Below, one piece after another: positions 5,234-10,680 of a DNA stretch of 10,680 bases (the stretch's first letter is position 1; the number at the start of each line of letters is the position of its first letter). Source of the stretch: JAUIET01 sp045105115 (GTDB lineage Bacteria; Pseudomonadota; Gammaproteobacteria; Pseudomonadales; JAUIET01); contig JBGCDE010000236.1 of NCBI GenBank assembly GCA_045105115.1, forward strand, positions 1-10,680, in the 5' to 3' direction. A model generated the notes under the pieces. It made no database searches and had not been told where the DNA came from. It was given only the letters and a program-made list of their open reading frames with translations. Both the position numbers and the translations under genes were made by a program.

Positions 5234-7577
5234 GCGCCAGCTGCTAGCCGGTGCTGCCCTAATACTAAGCCCGTATGCACTGGCGCTCGATGTACCGGTG
5301 TCACACGTTCTCGAGCAACTAAGCGCACAAGGGCAAAATGTTGTTTGGAGCTCGGTGCTGCTCAACGTTAGTAAACCGGTTCTGAATTCTGCAGGCAGCT
5401 CAATCGAGCAATTCTCTGAGGCACTAAAACCCCAGGGTTTACGGGTCAAACAAGCCTTGAATGGTAAAGACTGGGTAATTGTTCGCCGCGCTGTTGGTGA
5501 AACCAAACAACCACCTATGAGTAAACAGCGCGTTCCGCTGCTTATTGACGAAGTAGTCGTGCGTGCAAGCCGCTATCAATTCAAACAGCGAGAGCAAGAA
5601 GCGAGTTCGCAAACCATGCTGGCTGAGCAACTAGCGGCACTGCCCAAACTCGGTGACGACGTTCTCAGGCCATTAACTCGCTTGCCGGGAGTATCCAGCG
5701 TGGGTGTATCTGCGCAACCGCATATACGAGGGGGCTATCGCGATGAAACGCTGGTGCTCTTTAATGGCATTGAAATAGTAGAGCCCTATCACCTAAAGAA
5801 TTTCCAAAGTCTTTTTTCAGCCATCAATCCCGCGATTGTTGACAGAGTAGATGTATACACCGGCAATTTTCCATCACGTTACGGCAATCGACTCAGTGGT
5901 GTGATGGATATTGCCCGTGTAGATGCCGCGCAGGGCGATCGGGCTGTTATCGGATTAAGTTTGCTAAACGCCTGGTTCAGTGCCATGGGAACCGTGCAAG
6001 AAGGGAGTGGAAGTTGGGCCTTGTCGGCGCGGCGCGGCAATCTTGACTTGATTATTGATGAGATCAACGATGATGTAGGTACGCCGAAATACTCTGATTA
6101 CTATGGCCAGTTGAGTTATACATTGCCAAATGGGGATGACATCGAAGCAGGTCTTCTCTATCTCGATGGTGACGTAAAGCTGAGTGATTTTAGCAAGGGC
6201 CAGCTTAGCGAAAGTCGTTACAACAATCTGTTTTCCTGGTTGAAACTGGATCATGAGATATCCGAGACCCTGTATTCGCATTCAAGCCTGGCGTACACCC
6301 GCATAGACAGAGTTCGGTTCAGTGACGCACTCGCGCCTACCGAGTTGGGTGAAGACGCATTGTTTGATGACGATCTTGAAGCGGAGATGATTAAGTTTGA
6401 TCAACGGTTTGAACTTGCTGTAAGCGACACTTTGAGCTGGGAATTTGGTGTGGGTTTGCAATACAACAAGGCTAGATTCGAATTTTTCGAATTCAGGTTC
6501 GCCGACATACCTCTACTGTCTACTCTGTTAGGCGTTCAGCCACAGAGTGTTGAGCAACAGCAATTTCCGGCTACAGACGAGGACGACGTCTGCTTTACAG
6601 GTGACGAAGACAGTTTCTGTTTTCTTGACCAGAAAAAAGGTCTAAGTGCCTATGGCTTTGGTAGCGTGCGCTGGCAAATCAATCAATACCTGTCTCTGGA
6701 TGCCGGGTTGCGTGTTGACTATCAAGACTACGGCAATCTAAACAGTGAGCATCAGCTGGCACCGCGTGCGGCATTGGCTTATGCACCGCGACCAGAGCAT
6801 ATTTTTAGGTTATCAATGGGACGTTATGTGCAGGCAGAACTCATTCACGAATTGGCTATTGCCGACGGTTTCACTGACTATCAGTCGGCGCAGAAATCTG
6901 ATCAATATGTGCTGGGTTATGAGTACCAGGCAGACAACGGCTTAATCATTCGTGCAGAGGCGTATTCCCGAAAAATCGCCAACCCCAAGCAACGCTCGGA
7001 GAATTTATTCAATCCATTTGTTCTGGTTCCTGAGCTGGCTGCTGATCGAGTGCCATTGTTTTTGGACAAAAGCAAAACACAAGGCTTTGAGCTCAGTGTT
7101 GATTACAACGTCAATGAACAATGGTGGCTGTGGGCGAACTATTCGCGGGTTAAAGTGCGCGACCACACTATTTTCTGGGAGCACAGGGCGTGGAACCAGG
7201 AAAACAGTGTGAATGCCGGTTTCGTATGGACAGGTCAGAAATACCAGGCTTCACTATCGGCCAGCTGGCATTCTGGTTGGCGTACTACATCCTTACCTTC
7301 AATTGTAGACCCGGGAGAGTCGGTGTTCTACGTCCGTAACAACGCAACACTGCCAGACTTTTTTAGTTTGGACGCCAAAATTGCCAGACGCTGGGAAAGC
7401 TCAAAACAGTCCACTGAGCTTTTCCTGGAAATTACAAACGCAACCGATCACAATAATGTTGGCTCGGTAGATCATGATTTTACCACTCTTGATAATGGCC
7501 AGATTGAGGTTCAAGCACGCAATGAATCGCTACTACCGCTGATACCAGTGATCGGAATCGTTTGGACGTTTCACTAG
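5217..7577 (+). CDS. TonB-dependent outer-membrane receptor with N-terminal STN signalling domain
   Basis: The frame is open from ATG 5130, but a signal peptide fits best with TTG at 5217 (786 residues): R-R, a hydrophobic core and Y-A-L-A before L-D-V-P, cleavage after about residue 23. TTG 5190 is another option; neither has a clear ribosome-binding site, so coupling to fecR translation is likely. Residues 24-91 form the STN domain (V-L-E-Q-L-S-A-Q-G-Q-N-V-V-W) known to contact FecR proteins. A possible TonB box, D-E-V-V-V-R-A-S, is at 112-117 and just beyond. The plug follows (about 124-233) with L-P-G-V, P-H-I-R-G-G, F-N-G-I-E-I and S-R-Y-G-N-R-L-S-G-V. The rest is barrel, ending in W-T-F-H. 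The ligand is unknown; no siderophore-biosynthesis gene is nearby. An acidic loop with two cysteines (454-471) stands out. It likely imports or senses a substrate across the outer membrane using TonB energy. Family certain, start uncertain. Confidence 0.92.
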   Translation: MILSARRQLLAGAALILSPYALALDVPVSHVLEQLSAQGQNVVWSSVLLNVSKPVLNSAGSSIEQFSEALKPQGLRVKQALNGKDWVIVRRAVGETKQPPMSKQRVPLLIDEVVVRASRYQFKQREQEASSQTMLAEQLAALPKLGDDVLRPLTRLPGVSSVGVSAQPHIRGGYRDETLVLFNGIEIVEPYHLKNFQSLFSAINPAIVDRVDVYTGNFPSRYGNRLSGVMDIARVDAAQGDRAVIGLSLLNAWFSAMGTVQEGSGSWALSARRGNLDLIIDEINDDVGTPKYSDYYGQLSYTLPNGDDIEAGLLYLDGDVKLSDFSKGQLSESRYNNLFSWLKLDHEISETLYSHSSLAYTRIDRVRFSDALAPTELGEDALFDDDLEAEMIKFDQRFELAVSDTLSWEFGVGLQYNKARFEFFEFRFADIPLLSTLLGVQPQSVEQQQFPATDEDDVCFTGDEDSFCFLDQKKGLSAYGFGSVRWQINQYLSLDAGLRVDYQDYGNLNSEHQLAPRAALAYAPRPEHIFRLSMGRYVQAELIHELAIADGFTDYQSAQKSDQYVLGYEYQADNGLIIRAEAYSRKIANPKQRSENLFNPFVLVPELAADRVPLFLDKSKTQGFELSVDYNVNEQWWLWANYSRVKVRDHTIFWEHRAWNQENSVNAGFVWTGQKYQASLSASWHSGWRTTSLPSIVDPGESVFYVRNNATLPDFFSLDAKIARRWESSKQSTELFLEITNATDHNNVGSVDHDFTTLDNGQIEVQARNESLLPLIPVIGIVWTFH
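6576..6629 (+). other. Acidic two-cysteine loop in the TonB receptor barrel
   Basis: Codons here give D-E-D-D-V-C-F-T-G-D-E-D-S-F-C-F-L-D, residues 454-471 counted from TTG 5217. Eight of the 18 residues are Asp or Glu, and cysteines 459 and 468 are nine apart, well placed for a disulfide. It follows a Gln-rich stretch and precedes a barrel strand, so an extracellular loop is likely. Cation or basic-peptide binding is possible but is inference. Confidence 0.5.
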
Positions 7578-7706
7578 ATTCGCACAACTAGACGTTTTTT
7601 TTCTATCGCTGCGATTGATTTTAAGTCAACTCCATACTCTTACCCCACAGATCGAACATGACCGGTGCGACCGGCTTGTTTGGGCTAGACAACACGGGAG
7701 AGAGAT
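7578..7706 (+). promoter_or_regulatory. Spacer and leader before the protease gene
   Basis: These 129 bases separate the receptor from the protease. A run of eight T (7595-7602) follows only a four-base CTAG/CTAG pairing (7574-7577 with 7588-7591), too weak to call a terminator, so readthrough from the receptor is possible. GCGATTGATTT at 7611-7621 repeats the 11-mer seen upstream of the sigma gene at a similar distance from the start codon. A small hairpin, CCGGT-GCG-ACCGG, lies at 7662-7674. A strong ribosome-binding site, GGGAG followed by AGAG (7696-7704), sits just before ATG 7707. No convincing sigma-70 promoter with proper spacing was found. Confidence 0.45.
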
Positions 7707-9479
7707 ATGTTTCGACGAACAACAACACTTATTGGTGCCGTCGCGCTAGGCATGGCGTCAGTCGGTGCAATTGCAAAGAATCAAAAAATTATTGGTGGGG
7801 AAGAAGCACAAGCAGGCAACTATCCCTGGATGATTGCGCTGTTGGACGATAGTTCAGAACAAATGTGTGGCGCCAGCCTGATCAATAACAGCTGGGCAGT
7901 TACCGCAGCACATTGTGTTGAAGATGGACCGGCAGACGGCTTTAAAGTGTTTATTGGTGGCACTGATCTGCGCAATATGAATGACGGCGAAGTCATCGAT
8001 GTGGTTAATGTAGTAGCGCATCCCGAATACGGCGATGACCATGATATTGCCTTATTGCAGTTAGCCACGCCGACTGCAAGAGGCGCAATTTCGCAAGCAA
8101 CCACGCAACTCGATAATGGTTTGGCGGATGGCCAGACATTAAGAGTAATGGGTTGGGGGCTTACTTCCAGCAGTGAACAAGCACAAGGGTCAAACACCCT
8201 GCTTGAGGTTGATGTGCCGCTGCGCAATCGTCAGCAATGCAGTGACGCGTATCGCTCGAGCGACGACATTGAAATCACCGATAACATGATTTGCGCGGGT
8301 AGCGAAACAGAGGAAAAGGACTCCTGTAATGGTGACAGCGGCGGGCCACTGGTGGTCAGAGGCGATAACAACGAATGGCAATTACTAGGCGTCGTGAGCT
8401 TCGGCAGCAGTCTGGGCTGTGCGGCTAAAACCCACCCCGGCGTGTACACCCGGGTATCACGCTATTCAGACTGGATTTCGAGTACCACTAATGGCGTAAC
8501 GATCAGTGGCGGCTATGATTTTGGCTACGTGCCAACGTCTATTGCAATTCAGGAGCAAATCAGTCTGAGCAATCAGGGCAATACAGATGTGCTGGTACAA
8601 GGTTTGAGCTTTGATGGTGATTCCTCATTCACGATTGTTGAAGACGGCTGCAGCCAGACTATGTTGGCGGGCAGTTCCAGTTGCGAGCTTACCGTGCAGT
8701 TTCTCAGTGAATCAGCAGGCGATAAGCGAGCGACCGTCAGCGTCAGCACAAGCAGCAGCGAGAGCGCAAATATCAGTGTCGCCTTGTCGGCAAACGCGTT
8801 GACCGCGGTTGATTTGGGTGCAGCAGCTGACAACACGACCTTGCAGTGGTGGAGCGGTGGTGACTCTGAATGGCTTTCTGACAGCGAAGAGGCCGCAGTG
8901 GAAGGCTCGGCAGCCAAGAGCGGCGAAATTTCTCATAACCAAAGTACCGTATTGCTAACCATTGTTAATGGACCACAACCGTTGTCGTTTCGATGGAAGT
9001 CATCTACGGAAGAAGAGTACGATAAGGTCTCGTTGTTGATTGACGGCAAACAAACAGCAAGCTTGTCGGGCGAAACTGAGTGGCAAGACGTCAGTGAGGA
9101 ACTGGGTAATGGAACGCATCGCGTTGCCTGGGTGTATGAGAAAGACGAGTATGACGATGAAGCACCAAATGGTGTAACACGTAGGGACACGGTCTGGATT
9201 GACGGCGTAAGCTTGACAAGTAATGCCGGCACAAACACACCGCAGCCTAACGACACGCCGCAAACAAACACACCTGACCCGGCTCCCACGCCTGCACCAG
9301 CACCTGGGGGCAACAGTGCCTCTCCATCAGCCAGCAACAATAACGCAAGCACTAACAGTACAAACGGTTCCGGTGGGGGAGGTGGTGCGATGAGCTGGCC
9401 GATAGTGCTATCGTTGATTGTCTTCGCTATGTGGTCTGCGTTTTTTCGCAGCCACATCGTTAGCAAAAGAGAAGTGTAA
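7707..9479 (+). CDS. Secreted trypsin-like serine protease (S1) with Ig-like C-terminal domains and GlyGly-CTERM-like anchor
   Basis: The 590-residue modular protease starts with a signal peptide (1 to about 23, A-I-A before K). A very short propeptide, K-N-Q-K, precedes the mature N terminus I-I-G-G at 28-31, so activation needs a cut after Lys27. The catalytic triad is His69 (T-A-A-H-C), Asp113 (D-H-D-I-A-L-L) and Ser211 (G-D-S-G-G-P). Asp205, six residues before the Ser, matches trypsin Asp189, and Gly233 and Gly245 keep the pocket open, predicting cleavage after Lys or Arg. Residues about 267-365 resemble ASPM-SPD-2-Hydin/choice-of-anchor beta domains with Cys315 and Cys326, and a second beta-rich module runs to about 505. 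A Pro/Thr/Asn-rich linker leads to a Gly run (556-560), a hydrophobic helix (about 562-580) and a basic tail. This resembles the GlyGly-CTERM signal processed by rhombosortase on type II-secreted proteases such as Vibrio VesB. It should act on the cell surface or outside the cell. The next gene overlaps its stop. Confidence 0.95.
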   Translation: MFRRTTTLIGAVALGMASVGAIAKNQKIIGGEEAQAGNYPWMIALLDDSSEQMCGASLINNSWAVTAAHCVEDGPADGFKVFIGGTDLRNMNDGEVIDVVNVVAHPEYGDDHDIALLQLATPTARGAISQATTQLDNGLADGQTLRVMGWGLTSSSEQAQGSNTLLEVDVPLRNRQQCSDAYRSSDDIEITDNMICAGSETEEKDSCNGDSGGPLVVRGDNNEWQLLGVVSFGSSLGCAAKTHPGVYTRVSRYSDWISSTTNGVTISGGYDFGYVPTSIAIQEQISLSNQGNTDVLVQGLSFDGDSSFTIVEDGCSQTMLAGSSSCELTVQFLSESAGDKRATVSVSTSSSESANISVALSANALTAVDLGAAADNTTLQWWSGGDSEWLSDSEEAAVEGSAAKSGEISHNQSTVLLTIVNGPQPLSFRWKSSTEEEYDKVSLLIDGKQTASLSGETEWQDVSEELGNGTHRVAWVYEKDEYDDEAPNGVTRRDTVWIDGVSLTSNAGTNTPQPNDTPQTNTPDPAPTPAPAPGGNSASPSASNNNASTNSTNGSGGGGGAMSWPIVLSLIVFAMWSAFFRSHIVSKREV

Positions 9480-9823
9480 TGAAACTGTTGATACTTGGTT
9501 TAGTTGCAGTGCTTGGCAACGCTACAGTCGCTGCAAATGCAGCGCTGTCTGTTGAAGTGCTGCATTCGATTCGTGTTGAAGCAGACATCTTGCATTTTTC
9601 AGTCACCAGTCACGGGTGTACCCGCGCTGGTGACTTTCAACTGTTGAATGTCAGTCAGTCACCATTAAGGCTTAGCGTAATACGCATTAAACAAGATCGT
9701 TGTCGAAAAGCACCGAGTTTGATAGAACTGTCTATTCCACTGAATAACACTGACGAATATACAGTAAAGCGGTTTGAGCTACTCAATCCCCTTCAGCCTT
9801 TCGCAGGAATGAGCAGGCGTTAG
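9479..9823 (+). CDS. Small exported protein of unknown function, coupled to the protease
   Basis: This 114-residue protein starts at ATG 9479, overlapping the protease stop by one base (TAATG), with AAGAGAAG four bases upstream, so its translation is probably coupled to the protease. Residues 1 to about 21 form a Sec signal peptide (M-K, a long hydrophobic core, A-A-N-A before A-L-S). The mature part of about 93 residues contains two cysteines, Cys47 in S-H-G-C-T-x-x-x-D-F and Cys75 in I-K-Q-D-R-C-R-K-A-P, separated by beta-like strands, and it may form one disulfide. I do not assign a family. No protease-inhibitor or chaperone signature is recognisable, but the position suggests a periplasmic or secreted partner of the protease, for example an inhibitor, chaperone or activator. 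It ends 22 bases before the convergent sugar-isomerase-like gene; no terminator hairpin is seen between them. Confidence 0.8.
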   Translation: MKLLILGLVAVLGNATVAANAALSVEVLHSIRVEADILHFSVTSHGCTRAGDFQLLNVSQSPLRLSVIRIKQDRCRKAPSLIELSIPLNNTDEYTVKRFELLNPLQPFAGMSRR

Positions 9824-9845
9824 AAATAAGTTGCTGTAGTAAGAC

Positions 9846-10680
9846 CTAGGCTACAAAAGTTCGGCTGCTGTTATACAATTTTTCAGCTCGTTGCGTTGCG
9901 GTCAAAGATCGCAACGACTCATTAAACACTTCAACGTCATACACAGGTGTTGCGCCAATCGTATCGAGATTCTTGAGTATTGCAGGTAAATCGATACAGC
10001 CTTCACCAGGCAATTCTCGATGATTCAAGGTTTCCTCCATCACATCGCTCATTGGCTTAGCCAGAGCATCATCCAATTGAAACGCAAAAAAGTGTTCGCC
10101 AGGTACGGTCAAAAGATCATCTGGTACGCCGCCGCCGCGATGATGGTGCCAGCAGTCAAACATAATCCCGCCATTCGAACATCCGGCCTGCTTTACAATC
10201 CGCGCCGCCGTTTCCAGATTCGATACTTGATTAAAGGGCATAAACTCCAGGCTTACTCGCAAGTTTTCCTGTTGCGCGCGTTCACACAATGCGGCGAAAC
10301 CATCCACGATCTGCTGTTCGGATTCCGGGTTTGCAAAACCAAGTGGCGCATTCACCAAGTCAGTACCCACCAAGTGCGCCAACTCAAACACATCGTTCAT
10401 GCTGGCTTGCGTGCATAAGCTGATCGCATCATCCCCGGGTAAAGTGACGTTGCCTGGTAGCCAGTTGAACAAAGGGTCGATATCACTGACAAACAAACCA
10501 TTGTCACGAACGCGTTGGGCAAATTCTTGATCGGATACGCCAGCGGCTTTTGCCTGCACGTAGAATGCGTTGTTTAAGGTGACCGCATCAAAGCCAGCAC
10601 CAGCGGCGGCATCAAGAAAGCCTTCAAAGGAGACCCCATCCAGACTGCCCCAGCACAAAGATAATTGTTTTCCAGCACTC
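9846..10680 (-). CDS. Sugar phosphate isomerase/epimerase-like TIM-barrel protein, 5' end cut by the window
   Basis: The frame stays open to the window edge. Seven more codons (S-A-G-K-Q-L-S) precede the possible TTG at 10658, and together with L-C-W-G-S-L they form the first barrel strand, so the true start lies just outside; 277 residues are visible. The fold is that of the xylose isomerase-like / AP endonuclease family 2 superfamily. Expected metal or active-site residues appear in barrel order: Glu in S-L-E-F-M-P, Asp and His in M-F-D-C-W-H-H-H, Gln and Asp in F-Q-L-D-D, and Glu in Y-D-V-E-V-F near the C terminus. Such enzymes isomerise or epimerise sugars, keto acids or inositol derivatives, usually in the cytoplasm with a divalent metal. 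The substrate cannot be told, and no pathway partner is in the window. It converges on the small exported protein gene. Confidence 0.85.
   Translation of the reverse strand, partial: SAGKQLSLCWGSLDGVSFEGFLDAAAGAGFDAVTLNNAFYVQAKAAGVSDQEFAQRVRDNGLFVSDIDPLFNWLPGNVTLPGDDAISLCTQASMNDVFELAHLVGTDLVNAPLGFANPESEQQIVDGFAALCERAQQENLRVSLEFMPFNQVSNLETAARIVKQAGCSNGGIMFDCWHHHRGGGVPDDLLTVPGEHFFAFQLDDALAKPMSDVMEETLNHRELPGEGCIDLPAILKNLDTIGATPVYDVEVFNESLRSLTATQRAEKLYNSSRTFVA

Noticed and set aside
7574..7602. Possible rho-independent terminator after the receptor (CTAG pairing followed by eight T)
   Set aside because: The stem is only four base pairs without GC-rich extension, too weak to call.
7615..7643. Possible sigma-70 promoter TTGATT with a downstream -10 before the protease
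   Set aside because: Only poor -10 matches occur at acceptable spacing; the better-looking CATACT is 12 bases away, too short.
8933..9466. A 177-codon minus-strand open frame opposite the protease C terminus
   Set aside because: Its proline/glycine/valine-rich stretches mirror the Pro/Thr linker and Gly run of the protease in reverse; it is a shadow.
9824..9845. Shared terminator between the small exported protein and the isomerase-like gene
   Set aside because: The 22-base gap shows no stable inverted repeat.
9846..9855. CTAGGCTACA repeated at the ends of two leftward genes (1825-1834 and 9846-9855)
   Set aside because: Both encode a final V-A-stop in reverse, and the similarity ends after ten bases; coincidence is sufficient.

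Overview
The window reads as chromosomal DNA of a Gram-negative bacterium, most likely a free-living (often marine-type) gammaproteobacterium. The evidence is a TonB-dependent outer-membrane receptor under an ECF sigma/FecR pair, a secreted trypsin-like protease with a GlyGly-CTERM-like tail (a tail known from gammaproteobacteria such as Vibrio and Shewanella relatives), dense gene packing and mid-range GC (judged by eye, not counted). No species call is made. There is no RNA gene, CRISPR array, insertion sequence or phage gene, and no gene-free stretch longer than about 205 bases.

Layout. Bases 1-429 (+) are the 3' part of a transglutaminase-like protein; its stop overlaps the stop of the next gene. 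Bases 426-3437 (-) hold four closely spaced genes, read from right to left: an SDR oxidoreductase, an archaeal/eukaryotic-type peptidyl-tRNA hydrolase (Pth2), a DDN-like nitroreductase/deazaflavin-fold protein and an exported M20D amidohydrolase. A 204-base divergent spacer (3438-3641) separates them from a rightward cluster: ECF sigma factor, FecR-like anti-sigma, STN-containing TonB-dependent receptor, then after 129 bases a modular trypsin-like protease and a small exported protein of unknown function. The window ends inside a leftward sugar isomerase/epimerase-like gene (9846-10680), cut at its 5' end.

How the genes may work together. Sigma and FecR overlap by ATGA. The receptor appears to start inside the 3' end of fecR, and the protease and small protein overlap by TAATG. 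By analogy with FecI/FecR/FecA cell-surface signalling, the receptor's STN domain would report ligand occupancy to FecR, which controls the sigma factor. The unusual part is the adjacent secreted trypsin-like protease and its small partner. The inferred idea is that a surface protease releases, or processes, what the receptor senses or imports. This is the most system-like content of the window. The leftward cluster looks like housekeeping or stress metabolism without a clear common pathway.
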